Source: Vreelandella subglaciescola
GTDB lineage: Bacteria > Pseudomonadota > Gammaproteobacteria > Pseudomonadales > Halomonadaceae
Direction: 5' to 3'
Assembly: GCA_030454225.1 (NCBI GenBank)
Contig: JAKDRW010000003.1
Span: 1-64,000 of the forward strand
DNA: 64,000 bases
The notes beneath the pieces were generated by a model, which worked only from the letters and a program-made list of their open reading frames with translations, was not told the DNA's origin and made no database searches. A program made the translations under genes and the position numbers. Shown in pieces: positions 25,739-35,344 of the stretch. Each line of letters begins with the position of its first letter. The first letter of the stretch is position 1.

Positions 25739-27019
25739 ATGAAAGCGTTGTTTATAAAACAGCTAAAAAACTCGTCACGAAAACGGTCAACCGTGAGTCC
25801 GGCAGCGCCGCTGACAGGCTCTTTGCGCGCCTTTTTTGGCGCCGCGCTGTGTGCCGCCGCGATTATTTCGGTGGGCGCGGCTACCTCAATGCCGGCGAGC
25901 GCGCAGGCGATTCCGCAGCCGCAGACCATCGTTCCTTCGGCGCCGCAGCTGGCGGCCAGCTCGTGGATTCTGATGGACGCCAACAGCGGCCATATCTTGG
26001 CGCAAAACAACGCCGATGAGCGTTTGCCGCCGGCCAGCCTGACCAAGTTGATGACGGCGTATCTCGCCGAGCGCGAGCTGGATCGGGGCTCGATCAGCGC
26101 CGATGACAAGGTCAACATCAGCGAAAAAGCCTGGCGTACCGGTGGCTCGAAGATGTTTGTCGAGGTGGGCAGTCAGGTGCCCATCGAGCAGCTGCTGCAC
26201 GGCATCGTGATCGTGTCGGGCAACGATGCAAGCGTCGCCATGGCCGAGCATATTGCCGGCGGTGAGACGCAGTTTGCCGATTTGATGAACCAGCACGCCG
26301 CGCGCCTGGGCATGGAAAACACCCATTTTAAAAATGCCACCGGCCTGCCGATGGAGGGGCACTATTCAAGCGCCCACGATTTGGCGCGGCTGGCTCAGCA
26401 CATTATCAATGATTACCCCGAACACTATAAAATGTACTCCGAGCGCAGCTTTTCCTACGGCGGCATTGATCAGCCCAACCGCAACCGTCTGCTGTGGCGC
26501 GACCCCTCGGCTGACGGGCTGAAAACCGGCTGGACCGACGCAGCGGGCTATTGCCTGGTATCGTCGGCCAAGCGCGACGATATGCGCCTGGTCGCGGTGG
26601 TTATGGGCACCAAGTCTGAAGAGGCCCGGGTTCAAGAGTCGCAAAAGCTGCTCAGCTACGGATTTCGTTTTTACCAAACCCAGCACCTCTACGAGCGCGG
26701 TGCGGTGCTTGCCACCCCGCGCGTGTGGGGCGGGGATATCAACGAGGTGCGCGTCGGCGTCGATGACGAAGTGTTTATGACCCTGCCGCGCAACCGTAAT
26801 GAAGAGCTGCGCGCCAAGCTTGATTTGCAAAGCGACATGAGCGCCCCCATTGCAGTAGGTGATGAGGTGGGTACGCTCGACGTCACGCTGGGCGATAACG
26901 TGGTTGGCACGCGCACTCTGGTAGCGCTTGAAGACGTTGAAGAAGGCGGTTTTTTCAAGCGTCTGATGGATCAGGTCAAGCGCTTTTTCAGCGGCTTGTT
27001 CAGCCGCTTTACCGACTAA
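25739..27019 (+). CDS. dacC: D-alanyl-D-alanine carboxypeptidase (low-molecular-mass PBP5/6 type)
   Basis: 426 residues. Removes the terminal D-Ala from pentapeptide stems in the periplasm. The S11 motifs are SLTK in PPASLTKLMTAYL, SGN in IVSGNDASVAMAEH and KTG in DGLKTGWTDAAGYC. A C-terminal PBP5-type beta domain follows and the chain ends in an amphipathic helix (FFKRLMDQVKRFFSGLFSRF) that anchors to the inner membrane. The N-terminus is about 30 residues longer than usual before the signal core; a downstream start is possible. Confidence 0.95.
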   Translation: MKALFIKQLKNSSRKRSTVSPAAPLTGSLRAFFGAALCAAAIISVGAATSMPASAQAIPQPQTIVPSAPQLAASSWILMDANSGHILAQNNADERLPPASLTKLMTAYLAERELDRGSISADDKVNISEKAWRTGGSKMFVEVGSQVPIEQLLHGIVIVSGNDASVAMAEHIAGGETQFADLMNQHAARLGMENTHFKNATGLPMEGHYSSAHDLARLAQHIINDYPEHYKMYSERSFSYGGIDQPNRNRLLWRDPSADGLKTGWTDAAGYCLVSSAKRDDMRLVAVVMGTKSEEARVQESQKLLSYGFRFYQTQHLYERGAVLATPRVWGGDINEVRVGVDDEVFMTLPRNRNEELRAKLDLQSDMSAPIAVGDEVGTLDVTLGDNVVGTRTLVALEDVEEGGFFKRLMDQVKRFFSGLFSRFTD

Positions 27020-27045
27020 ATACGATCAACCGCATGGAAGGAATT

Positions 27046-27357
27046 ATGCAGCCAAGCGGCACTAATCAGTTTCGTGATTTACGCCAGACCGGGGGCCAGA
27101 AATCCCCCAAAATCGTCTTCCCCTGCGACTACCCGACCAAGGTAGTGGGCGATGCGGCGGACGACTTTTCCGCGCTGGTATGTCAGCTGGTCGAGCGCCA
27201 TGCGCCCGACTTCAACGCCGCCGATATTCAGGTCATTGATAGCCGCAACGGCCGCTTTCAGTCGGTGCGCCTGACCATTCGCGCCACCGGCGAGAAGCAG
27301 CTCAATCAGCTGTTTTTGGACCTGAAGGCCACCGGCCGCGTCCACATGGTGGTGTAG
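27046..27357 (+). CDS. ybeD: YbeD-like DUF493 family protein
   Basis: 103 residues. Matches the YbeD/DUF493 family: [17 protein letters not shown], followed by [22 protein letters not shown]. The fold resembles the regulatory ACT-like domain; its biochemical role is unknown. It sits between dacC and lipB as in E. coli. The ORF track starts at 27034; the ATG at 27046 has GGAAGGA immediately upstream, with tight 3-nt spacing. Confidence 0.9.
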   Translation: MQPSGTNQFRDLRQTGGQKSPKIVFPCDYPTKVVGDAADDFSALVCQLVERHAPDFNAADIQVIDSRNGRFQSVRLTIRATGEKQLNQLFLDLKATGRVHMVV

Positions 27358-27358
27358 C

Positions 27359-28012
27359 GTGAGCGAATCCACGACGATTGAACTGCATCGTTTAGGGCAG
27401 CGCGATTACCTGCCGGTGTGGCAAGCCATGCGCGAGCTGACCGATACGCGCGACGCGCAAACGCCTGACCAGTTCTGGCTGGTCGAGCACGCGCCGGTGT
27501 TTACCCAGGGGCAGGCGGGCAAGCCCGAGCATGTGCTGATGCCCGGCGATATTCCCGTGGTACAAACCGACCGCGGCGGGCAGGTGACCTATCACGGCCC
27601 CGGGCAGGTGGTGCTGTATCCGCTGCTTGACGTACGCCGCGCCAAACTGCGCGTGCGCGACCTGGTCACGGCGATGGAAAACGCGGTAATCGACGTGCTC
27701 GCCGAGTGCGGTATTGCCGCGCGCGCGCGACCCGATGCGCCGGGTGTTTATGTGGCTAATAACGGCGCTGACGCAGGCGAAGCCAAGATTGCCTCGCTGG
27801 GGCTGCGTATTCGCCGCGGCGCGAGCTTTCACGGCGTGGCGCTAAACGTTGACTGCGATCTGGAGCCGTTTTCGCGCATTAACCCCTGCGGCTATGCGGG
27901 ACTGCCGATGGCGCGGATGTCGGCGCTTGCCGAGCGGCGCCTAAGCGTGGAGGCGGTGGGGGAAAAACTGGCGCAAGCGCTTGCCGCGCGGCTTGAGCGT
28001 CGGCTTTCATGA
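27359..28012 (+). CDS. lipB: Octanoyl-[acyl carrier protein]:protein octanoyltransferase
   Basis: 217 residues. Transfers octanoate from ACP to lipoyl domains, the first step of lipoate assembly. The core motif [20 protein letters not shown] is present, as are the lysine in [14 protein letters not shown] and the catalytic cysteine in [11 protein letters not shown]. It starts with GTG one base after the ybeD stop. Its partner lipA is the next gene but points the opposite way. Confidence 0.96.
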   Translation: MSESTTIELHRLGQRDYLPVWQAMRELTDTRDAQTPDQFWLVEHAPVFTQGQAGKPEHVLMPGDIPVVQTDRGGQVTYHGPGQVVLYPLLDVRRAKLRVRDLVTAMENAVIDVLAECGIAARARPDAPGVYVANNGADAGEAKIASLGLRIRRGASFHGVALNVDCDLEPFSRINPCGYAGLPMARMSALAERRLSVEAVGEKLAQALAARLERRLS

Positions 28013-28021
28013 TCCGGCCAT

Positions 28022-28057
28022 AAAAAAACCCCACCTGCCGTCGGGCGGCAGGTGGGG
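28022..28057 (-). terminator. Intrinsic terminator of lipA
   Basis: A 12-bp perfect stem CCCCACCTGCCG/CGGCAGGTGGGG with a 5-nt loop. On the minus strand it is followed by seven T residues, so it ends the lipA transcript. The plus-strand side lacks a T run, so it is a weaker stop for lipB. Confidence 0.9.
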
Positions 28058-28073
28058 TGTCGGGCGGGCGCTG

Positions 28074-29159
28074 CTAGCCAACGTTTTCTACCGCAATCAG
28101 GTTGGCGTTATCGGCGCTTTCCTGCCCCGGCACCGCGGCGGGTGAGGCCAGCCCCAGGTTGTTTTTCTCGAACACGCGATCGGCGCGGTAGCTCGAGCGT
28201 ACCAGCGGGCCCGACGGCACTTCCAAAAAGCCTTTCTCAAGCCCCAGCACGCGATAGCGGTCGAACTCTTCGGGCGTTACCCAGCGCTCCACCGGCAGGT
28301 GGTTTTGGGTCGGGCGCAGGTACTGACCAAGGGTGACGATATCGACGCCGATCTCGCGCAGATCGTCAAATGTCTGCAGGATTTCTTCGTCGGTCTCACC
28401 CAGTCCCAGCATCAGGCTGGTTTTGGTGATGACGTCAGGGCGGTAGCGCTTGGCGTGATCGAGTACGTTGAGCGTTTTGCGATAGCCCGCGCGCGGGTCG
28501 CGCACGCGGTCGGTCAGGCGCTCGACGGTTTCGACGTTTTGTGCAAACACCTCAAGGCCCGAGTCCGCGACCCGTTCGATAGCCGCCGGGTCGGCGTCAA
28601 AGTCGGGGGTTAGCGCTTCCACTACGACCTCGGGAGTACGCGCCTTGATCGCCCGGATACAGCTGGCGTAGTGGCCGGCGCCGCCGTCGTCGAGGTCGTC
28701 GCGGTCGACCGAGGTCAAAACGATATAACGAAGCCCCATCAGCTCGACCGACTTGGCGGTGTTGTCCGGCTCGTCGGTGTCCAGCCAGCCCTGGGGGTTG
28801 CCGGTATCGACCGCGCAGAAGCGACACGCGCGGGTGCAGACTGCGCCCATCAGCATGATGGTGGCGGTGCCGTTGCTCCAGCATTCGCCCATGTTGGGGC
28901 AGTGCGACTCGGCGCACACGGTGCTCAGGCCGTGGGCGGCGACGTTTTTCTTGACCGCTTCAAAACGCTCGCCGCCGGGAATCCGGGCGCGCAGCCATTT
29001 GGGCTTGCGCCCAAGCGAGGGGCTGTCGGCCGACGGCTCAGCGCTCGTTGCTGCCGGTTTGGCCTTGCGCTGCTTGATGCCGTCCTTGATGACTGACGTG
29101 CCGCGCTCGTTACGGAATTTTTCGCCGCTGTGTATACGCTGCGAGGTATCGTTGCTCAT
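28074..29159 (-). CDS. lipA: Lipoyl synthase
   Basis: 361 residues. Radical SAM enzyme that inserts two sulfurs into the octanoyl chain on lipoyl domains. The auxiliary cluster motif is [12 protein letters not shown] and the SAM-cluster motif CTRACRFC; the C-terminal [10 protein letters not shown] holds the conserved serine ligand. An N-terminal extension of about 50 residues precedes the fold, longer than in E. coli. The gene is convergent with lipB, whereas lipB and lipA are usually co-directional. Confidence 0.96.
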   Translation of the reverse strand: MSNDTSQRIHSGEKFRNERGTSVIKDGIKQRKAKPAATSAEPSADSPSLGRKPKWLRARIPGGERFEAVKKNVAAHGLSTVCAESHCPNMGECWSNGTATIMLMGAVCTRACRFCAVDTGNPQGWLDTDEPDNTAKSVELMGLRYIVLTSVDRDDLDDGGAGHYASCIRAIKARTPEVVVEALTPDFDADPAAIERVADSGLEVFAQNVETVERLTDRVRDPRAGYRKTLNVLDHAKRYRPDVITKTSLMLGLGETDEEILQTFDDLREIGVDIVTLGQYLRPTQNHLPVERWVTPEEFDRYRVLGLEKGFLEVPSGPLVRSSYRADRVFEKNNLGLASPAAVPGQESADNANLIAVENVG

Positions 29160-29510
29160 GGGTAAAAAGAGCCTCTACTGTGCGATGACGGGCTAAGCTG
29201 CCAGCAACCGGAAGGCGTCAGCACGTCAATGGATACGTCGGTAAATACGACCAATGTAACATACCAACCGACGCGCAAGATATTCCTGATCGTGCGGATA
29301 ATCGCCGCAAGGCCTGCGGGAACGCGCCCGGCACGCTGGCAACGGAGCGCGTTGGCAGGCAGGATGAATGCCGCTGCCGGGGCTAGCGCTTCTTTTGGGC
29401 GTAGGTTAGGGTAGGCGCATTTTTCACCCGTGCAAAAGCGCCACACAGCGCGCGATATGGCCTGTTAACTGCCGTTTTTATCGTCGGCACCTTTATTTAA
29501 GTGGAGCACT
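29160..29510. other. lipA-topA divergent intergenic region (351 bp)
   Basis: No gene is supported; ORFs here have atypical composition and no family resemblance. It must hold the divergent promoters of lipA and topA. A 7-bp inverted repeat CGTCGGT/ACCGACG (29236-29242 and 29267-29273) lies 76 bp upstream of the lipA start. topA is preceded by AAGTGGAG. I cannot define either promoter with confidence. Confidence 0.6.
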
Positions 29511-32141
29511 ATGGGCAAGTCACTGGTCATCGTTGAGTCGCCGGCCAAGGCGAAAACGATCAACAAGTATCTTGGCAACGATTTTATCGTCAAGTCGAGC
29601 GTGGGCCACATACGTGATCTACCGACCAGCGGCTCGAGCAAAACCGCGGTTGATCCCAAAGAGCGCGCGCGTCAGGCAGCGATAACTCGCAAGATGTCGG
29701 CAGACGAAAAGGTGGTGCATAAAAAGCGCAAGGCGCATGCCCAGCTTATTCGGCGCATGGGCATCGACCCCGACAACGGCTGGGAAGCGCAATACGAAAC
29801 GCTGCCGGGTAAAGAGAAGGTGGTCGCCGAGCTTAAAAAACTGGCCGCCGATGCCGACGCCGTCTATTTGGCCACGGATCTGGACCGCGAAGGTGAGGCG
29901 ATTGCCTGGCACCTGCGCGAGACCATCGGCGGCGACGCAGCGCGCTACAAACGTGTGGTGTTCAACGAGATCACCAAAAATGCCATCCAGGACGCGTTTA
30001 AAGCGCCCGGCACGCTGGACATTCCCCGAGTGGAAGCCCAGCAGGCACGGCGCTTTCTCGACCGCGTAGTGGGCTTTATGCTCTCGCCGCTGCTGTGGGC
30101 CAAGGTGGCGCGCGGGCTGTCGGCAGGGCGGGTACAGTCGGTAGCGGTACGGCTGATCGTCGAGCGTGAGCGCGAGATCCGCGCGTTTATTCCCGAAGAG
30201 TTCTGGGACGTGCACGCCGATCTGGTGACGCCCGACGGTGAGGCGGTGCGTTTTGCCCTGGCGCGCCAGAACGGCAAGGCGTTTCGTCCCACGTCTGAGG
30301 CCGACACCCTTGAGCGCATTGCCCGTCTCAATACCGCCAGCCTGGCGATTACCGCGCGGGAAGACAAACCCACGCGTTCCAAGCCCGGCGCGCCCTTTAT
30401 CACCTCGACGCTGCAGCAGGCGGCCAGCGGGCGGCTGGGCTTCTCGGTCAAAAAGACCATGACCATGGCCCAGCGCCTGTACGAGGCGGGCTACATTACC
30501 TATATGCGTACCGACTCCACCAACCTGTCCAACGACGCGGTGGAGGGCGTGCGCGGCTTTATCGGCGACGAATACGGCGAACGCTACCTGCCTGAAGAAG
30601 CCATCCGCTATACCAGCAAGGCAAGCGCTCAGGAGGCGCACGAGGCGATTCGTCCGTCGAGCGTCGAGCGCAAGGCTACCGATCTGGCCGGCATGGAGCG
30701 CGACGCCGAGCGCCTTTACGAGCTGATCTGGCGGCAGTTTGTGGCCTGCCAGATGACCCCGGCCGAGTACCTCTCCAGCACTCTGAGCATCGACGTCGAC
30801 GGCTTTGAGCTGCGCGCCAAGGGCCGCGTACTGAAGTTTGACGGCTATACCCGGGTGATGAAGCCTTCCGGCAAGAATGAGGATCAGCACCTGCCCGACC
30901 TGCCCGAAGGCACGCCGATGACGCTCGACGCGCTGGACCCGCAGCAGCACTTTACCAAGCCGCCGGCGCGCTACACCGAGGCGGCGCTGGTCAAGGAGCT
31001 GGAAAAGCAGGGCATTGGCCGGCCGTCGACCTATGCCGCGATCATTTCCACCATTCAGGATCGCGGCTACGTCCGGCTGGAAAGCCGGCGTTTCTACGCC
31101 GAGAAGCTTGGCGACATCGTCACCGAGCGGCTCAAGGAGTCGTTCCCCGACCTGATGGACTACTCCTTTACCGCGCGGATGGAAGGCGGGCTGGATGACG
31201 TGGCCGAAGGCGAACGCAACTGGCGCGCGCTGCTTGACGCCTTTTATCACGAGTTTCGCGAAGAGCTTTCCCGCGCCGAAAGCGAAGACGGCATGCGCCC
31301 CAACGAGCCGGTGCCGACTGACATCGAGTGCCCCAAGTGCGGCCGTCACATGCAGATCCGCACCGCCTCGACCGGGGTGTTTTTGGGCTGCAGCGGCTAT
31401 AACCTGCCGCCCAAGGAGCGCTGCAAAACCACCATTGACCTGATCCCCGGCGAAGAAGCCGTTGCCGACGACGCCGGCGCGGACGCCGAAACCGACGCGC
31501 TGCGCGCCAAACGCCGTTGCCCCCGCTGCGCAACGGCAATGGACAGCTACCTGATCGACGAGACGCGCAAGCTGCACATCTGTGGCAACAGCCCCGACTG
31601 TCGCGGCTATGAAATTGAAGCCGGCAAGTTCAAGATCAAGGGCTACGAAGGGCCGGTGATCGAGTGCGACAAGTGTGGTAGCGAGATGCAGCTGAAATCC
31701 GGACGTTTTGGCAAGTATTTCGGCTGCACCAACGAAGCGTGCAAGAACACCCGCAAGCTGCTGCGTAGCGGCGACGTTGCGCCGCCCAAGATCGACCCGA
31801 TTCCCATGCCCGAGCTTGAGTGTCAGAAGGTCGACGACCACTACGTGCTGCGCGATGGCGCCAGCGGACTGTTTCTTGCCGCGAGCAAGTTTCCCAAGAA
31901 TCGTGAAACCCGCCCGCCGCTGGTCAAAGAGCTGAAGGCCCACGCCGACGAGCTGCCCGAGAAGTATCACTTTATTCTTCAGGCGCCCAGCGAAGACCCC
32001 GACGGTCGGCCGACCCAGATACGCTTTTCGCGCAAGACCAAAGAGCAGTTCGTGATGACCGATGAAAACGGTAAGGCCACGGGCTGGAAAGCGAACTTTG
32101 AGGGCGGTCAGTGGGTCATTGAAGACAAGCGCAAGAAATAG
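29511..32141 (+). CDS. topA: DNA topoisomerase I
   Basis: 876 residues. Type IA topoisomerase that relaxes negative supercoils. The TOPRIM domain starts at once ([19 protein letters not shown]) with [12 protein letters not shown] for metal binding; the active tyrosine is in [14 protein letters not shown]. Three zinc ribbons follow: CPKCGRHM...C, CPRCATAM...C and CDKCGSEM...C, and then a C-terminal basic region ([16 protein letters not shown]). Length is typical for gammaproteobacteria. The very long opposite-strand ORF over it is a GC shadow. Confidence 0.98.
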   Translation: MGKSLVIVESPAKAKTINKYLGNDFIVKSSVGHIRDLPTSGSSKTAVDPKERARQAAITRKMSADEKVVHKKRKAHAQLIRRMGIDPDNGWEAQYETLPGKEKVVAELKKLAADADAVYLATDLDREGEAIAWHLRETIGGDAARYKRVVFNEITKNAIQDAFKAPGTLDIPRVEAQQARRFLDRVVGFMLSPLLWAKVARGLSAGRVQSVAVRLIVEREREIRAFIPEEFWDVHADLVTPDGEAVRFALARQNGKAFRPTSEADTLERIARLNTASLAITAREDKPTRSKPGAPFITSTLQQAASGRLGFSVKKTMTMAQRLYEAGYITYMRTDSTNLSNDAVEGVRGFIGDEYGERYLPEEAIRYTSKASAQEAHEAIRPSSVERKATDLAGMERDAERLYELIWRQFVACQMTPAEYLSSTLSIDVDGFELRAKGRVLKFDGYTRVMKPSGKNEDQHLPDLPEGTPMTLDALDPQQHFTKPPARYTEAALVKELEKQGIGRPSTYAAIISTIQDRGYVRLESRRFYAEKLGDIVTERLKESFPDLMDYSFTARMEGGLDDVAEGERNWRALLDAFYHEFREELSRAESEDGMRPNEPVPTDIECPKCGRHMQIRTASTGVFLGCSGYNLPPKERCKTTIDLIPGEEAVADDAGADAETDALRAKRRCPRCATAMDSYLIDETRKLHICGNSPDCRGYEIEAGKFKIKGYEGPVIECDKCGSEMQLKSGRFGKYFGCTNEACKNTRKLLRSGDVAPPKIDPIPMPELECQKVDDHYVLRDGASGLFLAASKFPKNRETRPPLVKELKAHADELPEKYHFILQAPSEDPDGRPTQIRFSRKTKEQFVMTDENGKATGWKANFEGGQWVIEDKRKK

Positions 32142-32267
32142 CCCGCGCGTATTGCCAACGACAGCGCGTGCAACCGCTGTTATGCTGAAAAACCCGTGAC
32201 GAGCCGTTAACGGCTGAGCGTATAAAGCCGGGGTTGACGCGGTGCCACGACCATAAGAGGAGAGGAA

Positions 32268-32732
32268 ATGCGCTATAACCAAGTACGCGATCTGGTTGTC
32301 TGGGCGGCTGATTTTCATGCGCGGCTGGCTCGACAGTTCGGCGATACGGCTAAAGCAGCGGAAAGCGAGCGCCTGCAAATGGCGCTTGATTACCTGGCTG
32401 GCGAAGAGTTGCGCATGAAAACGGGGCTCGAAGCCATTTTTGCCGATGGTTCTGATCACGAAGAAGTGCTCAACACCTGGTTTGACGATGCGGCCGACTT
32501 CCCCCAGCCCCCCGAGCTTGAACGCCTGGCGCAGTACACGACGTTTGAAAGCATCGAGGTGGCCATGGAGGTGTCGACAAAGGCGCACAACGCGCTGCAC
32601 AGCCTCTATGCGTACCGCGCTGAAAAAGCCGTGACTCCCGCCGAGACCGAGTTTTTCACCGCGCTTGCCGAAGGGCACGAAGCCGAAGTGCGGCGTATCG
32701 TGTCGCAGCTTGAAGAGCTCAATGATATGTAG
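32268..32732 (+). CDS. Small helical protein, possibly ferritin-like
   Basis: 154 residues, predicted to be almost all alpha-helix with four main helices. FHARLARQFGDTAKAAESERLQMALDYLAGEE and FFTALAEGHEAEVRRIVSQLEE resemble the spacing of ferritin/rubrerythrin-like bundles, but I cannot identify a full set of metal ligands. Function unknown. A strong ribosome site (AGAGGAGAGG) precedes the ATG, and a TATAAA-like -10 lies about 45 bp upstream, suggesting its own promoter. Confidence 0.75.
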   Translation: MRYNQVRDLVVWAADFHARLARQFGDTAKAAESERLQMALDYLAGEELRMKTGLEAIFADGSDHEEVLNTWFDDAADFPQPPELERLAQYTTFESIEVAMEVSTKAHNALHSLYAYRAEKAVTPAETEFFTALAEGHEAEVRRIVSQLEELNDM

Positions 32733-32901
32733 CCGCTAAACGGCGGCTGTGCGCTATCGTCGTGACTTCCCCTTTTATTCCTTATTGCTGATTGCGCAGG
32801 GGTGAGCCGGCGGCGCGCCAGCCTGACGCCTGTGTATAAAGCGGCTGATGTTTTTTTAACCGAGTGCGTGTGTGACGCGTACCGCCATCAAGAGTGCGCC
32901 T

Positions 32902-33534
32902 ATGTTTGTACATCGTCGCCGTTTTCTCGTCGGTGCGCTGGCCTGTCTGGCCGCCTATGCAACGCCTGCAAGCGCCGGTTTTCTTGCCGAAGTCGCGTTT
33001 GTCGATCTGGTGGAACAGCAGCTGGTAGAGGCCGCCAAGCCCCGCTATCCCGGCGAGCTGTGGGTGCTTGTGGATGATAAGTACGCTACGCTTGATGTGT
33101 ATCGCGGCAATACGCCGGTGGAGCATTTTTCCCCGATCTCGTTTGGCCGTTCAGGTGCCAGTTCCCAACGTTTACGCGGCGGCAACGTAACGCCTTTGGG
33201 CGAGTTTCGTGTCAATCGGTTTAATTATGACAGCCGCTGGAACATTTTTATGGGCATCGACTACCCCACGCCGGATCATGCACGAATGGCGCTAAGGTCG
33301 GGTATTTACTCACGGCAAGAATATGAGGCGTACTTCGACTACTATCGTCGCTACGGGAAACCGCCGCAAAATACGACGCTGGGCGGTGCCATTGGTCTGC
33401 ACGGGCTGGGCGAGGCCGACCCCGAGGTACACGAGCGTTTTGACTGGACCCAGGGCTGTGTGGCGCTGACGGATAACCAGATTGAGCGCTTGAATGAGCT
33501 AGTCGGCATTGGCACCCGCATTGTTATTCGCTAA
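32902..33534 (+). CDS. Exported L,D-transpeptidase (YkuD) family protein
   Basis: 210 residues. The catalytic half contains IGLHGLGEADPE and FDWTQGCVALTDNQIERL, equivalent to the HG and SxGCxR/xL motifs of YkuD enzymes, with Cys as nucleophile; the usual arginine after the cysteine is replaced. Members crosslink peptidoglycan at diaminopimelate, attach proteins to it, or cut such bonds. The signal begins HRRRFLVGALACLAAYATPASA, close to a twin-arginine motif. The ORF track uses a GTG at 32872; I prefer ATG 32902, which starts the signal peptide. It is smaller than and unlike the LysM-containing enzyme at 34-35 kb. Confidence 0.85.
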   Translation: MFVHRRRFLVGALACLAAYATPASAGFLAEVAFVDLVEQQLVEAAKPRYPGELWVLVDDKYATLDVYRGNTPVEHFSPISFGRSGASSQRLRGGNVTPLGEFRVNRFNYDSRWNIFMGIDYPTPDHARMALRSGIYSRQEYEAYFDYYRRYGKPPQNTTLGGAIGLHGLGEADPEVHERFDWTQGCVALTDNQIERLNELVGIGTRIVIR

Positions 33535-33552
33535 GCTATTGTTGTCGAAGAT

Positions 33553-33577
33553 TGTTCAAAGTTTTAGTATTTGAACA
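33553..33577. promoter_or_regulatory. Inverted repeat TGTTCAAA-N9-TTTGAACA upstream of lpp
   Basis: Two perfect 8-bp arms separated by 9 bp, 19 bp past the L,D-transpeptidase stop and about 180 bp before lpp. The dimension suits a dimeric regulator. It could also be a weak hairpin at the transcript end. No T run follows. Confidence 0.45.
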
Positions 33578-33658
33578 GGCGATGCTAGACAAACGTTGTG
33601 TGCTGTAATACAACAGCGTCTTGCGTCTGTGCTTCGCGGCACATGGCGCTGCAGTGAA

Positions 33659-33700
33659 CCTGCTTTTGCAGGTAGACAAGAGCGGCTAAGGTCTTTAGCC
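33659..33700 (+). promoter_or_regulatory. Two leader hairpins ahead of lpp
   Basis: CCTGC-TTTT-GCAGG (33659-33672) and GGCTAA-GGTCT-TTAGCC (33684-33700) would form successive stem-loops in the lpp 5' leader, if transcription starts upstream of them. Stable 5' structures are plausible in a highly expressed, long-lived mRNA, but this is inferred only. Confidence 0.4.
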
Positions 33701-33755
33701 TTACCCTCTGTCGATCCATTAAACGTAGCACCAAGGAAGACTCAAGGAGAACATT

Positions 33756-34019
33756 ATGACTCTGAAGACAACTCTGAAAATGTCCGCCGCTGCCGCATCT
33801 CTGGCAATCCTCGCCGGTTGTGCATCTAACGGCGCGCTGGACGAAGTTAAGCAGACTGCAGAATCAGCTCAGGCTGACGCTGCTGAAGCACAAAGCACCG
33901 CTTCTCAGGCGCTGAACACTGCAAACCAGGCACAGCGTGACGCACGTGCTGCCCTGCAGATGTCTGAAAAGAACCGCGAAGAGATGAACCGCATGTTTGA
34001 GCGCTCCATGCAGAAGTAA
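33756..34019 (+). CDS. lpp: Lpp/OprI-type major outer-membrane lipoprotein
   Basis: 87 residues. The lipobox is ILAGC, giving a mature lipoprotein of about 66 residues. The body is a heptad-patterned coiled coil rich in Ala and Gln (ALDEVKQTAESAQADAAEAQ), and it ends in Lys (RSMQK). In E. coli the C-terminal lysine of Lpp is joined to peptidoglycan by L,D-transpeptidases. A strong AAGGAGAAC site and less extreme codons fit very high expression. A terminator follows, and an ErfK-type transpeptidase gene converges on it. Confidence 0.93.
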   Translation: MTLKTTLKMSAAAASLAILAGCASNGALDEVKQTAESAQADAAEAQSTASQALNTANQAQRDARAALQMSEKNREEMNRMFERSMQK

Positions 34020-34075
34020 GATTGCATGAACACCGTATTGGAGCGTTAGTTCTTATGCGGTGGCTCTACATAGCA

Positions 34076-34105
34076 CGAAAAACCCTGCCTCGGCAGGGTT
34101 TTTCG
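34076..34105. terminator. Intrinsic terminator of lpp, possibly bidirectional
   Basis: A 14-bp inverted repeat CGAAAAACCCTGCC/GGCAGGGTTTTTCG closes the lpp unit with a T run on the plus strand and, read backwards, a T run on the minus strand. It may also stop the convergent transpeptidase transcript. Confidence 0.93.
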
Positions 34106-34169
34106 TTTGTCGGGCATAGGTATTTTACGCATGCCCTGTCAGGCCGATATTGGCTACGCCTGTATGGCC

Positions 34170-35327
34170 TTATTTTTCAGCGGCATTGCGTTGCTGAACT
34201 TCCTCGAATAACTCCACCTGGTTATCCGCTTGAATATCCCCGGACGCCTCGGCCTGCGGGCCGTAAAGCGCGATGAGGCTGCCGTCAGAGTCTTCGATGG
34301 CCTGCTTGACCCGGGCGTGATCAATCTCAGCGGCGCCTTTGGCCTGGCCGTTTTCGAGCGCCTCGTCGACTATGTTTAACGCTTTTTTCAGCGTTTCGGC
34401 GTCCGAAGAGCTTTCTTTCAGCTGGGGAAGCGACTGCACCAGCAGGCTGCCATCACTTGCCCAGCCCGCCTTGAAGGGCGCATCGATCAAATTGACCCGG
34501 GTATTGCTCGGCAAACGCTCGTAAAGCGACTTGATGTCTTCGGGGTACATGCGGATACAGCCGCGGCTTACGCGCATGCCGACGCCTTCGGGGCGGTTGG
34601 TGCCGTGGATCAGGTAGCTAGGCAGGGCGAGCAGGATGGCGTGCTCGCCCAGCGGGTTATCTGGCCCCGCGGGCACGACGTCGGGCTTGGGTTCGCCGCG
34701 TGCGGCGGCTTCGCGGCGCATGGAGGGGGGCGGTGCCCAGGCAGGGTCTTTAACCTTGGCGGTGGTGCGCGTAACGCCCACCGGGGTGGCGAATTCGTCG
34801 CGCCCGACGCTGACCGGATACGTCTCGACAATGCCGGGCTTGTCGGCCGGGTAATAATACAGGCGCAGCTCGGACAGATTGATGACGATGCCTTTGCGCG
34901 GCGCATCGGGCAAAAGGTAGCGGCTGGGGATGGTGATTTCGGTGCCTATGCCGGGAACCCACAGGCTAACGCCGGGGTTGGCCATGCGTATTTCTTCGTA
35001 GCCAATATTGTGTTGACGGGCAATGTCGATCAGCGTTTGCTCCTGATCTTGCACGGTCAGCGTTTGGTTATGTCCCACTACGTCGCCGTCATCGGGGAGG
35101 GGGAACTGCCCGCGGGGCAGGTCATTAACGCTCGAGGCGGGGGGCGCGTCGGCCTGCAGTGTTTGCACGCTTTCGAACGCGCCGGAGGTAAACGGGCTGC
35201 CCGCATTTTTGAGCGATGCCGCGCCGGCATAGGCCGGCAGAGCGAGCCAGGCGGCGCCTATGGCGGCGGCCAGCAGCGTAACGGCGGGGGCTTTGAATAA
35301 GCGGTGATGAGGGCGTGTCGGTGTCAT
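34170..35327 (-). CDS. L,D-transpeptidase with LysM-like domain (ErfK/YbiS type)
   Basis: 385 residues with a signal peptide ending around LPAYA. A LysM-like peptidoglycan-binding part (QEQTLIDIARQHNIGYEEIRMANPG) comes before the YkuD catalytic domain, with YLIHGTNRPEGVGMRVSRGCIRMYPEDI holding the catalytic His and Cys. A C-terminal helical extension (about residues 295-385) has no clear homology. ErfK/YbiS/YcfS enzymes attach Lpp to the wall; the neighbouring lpp with terminal lysine makes it the likely substrate. It lies 17 bp downstream of mfd on the same strand. Confidence 0.92.
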   Translation of the reverse strand: MTPTRPHHRLFKAPAVTLLAAAIGAAWLALPAYAGAASLKNAGSPFTSGAFESVQTLQADAPPASSVNDLPRGQFPLPDDGDVVGHNQTLTVQDQEQTLIDIARQHNIGYEEIRMANPGVSLWVPGIGTEITIPSRYLLPDAPRKGIVINLSELRLYYYPADKPGIVETYPVSVGRDEFATPVGVTRTTAKVKDPAWAPPPSMRREAAARGEPKPDVVPAGPDNPLGEHAILLALPSYLIHGTNRPEGVGMRVSRGCIRMYPEDIKSLYERLPSNTRVNLIDAPFKAGWASDGSLLVQSLPQLKESSSDAETLKKALNIVDEALENGQAKGAAEIDHARVKQAIEDSDGSLIALYGPQAEASGDIQADNQVELFEEVQQRNAAEK

Positions 35328-35344
35328 GCTAAATCCTTGGGCCG

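Noticed and set aside
29156-29446. 96-residue minus-strand ORF upstream of lipA
   Set aside because: Runs into the lipA start region, has no ribosome site or family resemblance; left as intergenic.
29619-32678. 1019-residue minus-strand ORF over topA
   Set aside because: It is the antisense of a complete topA and its neighbour; composition is a GC-rich shadow, with no family resemblance.
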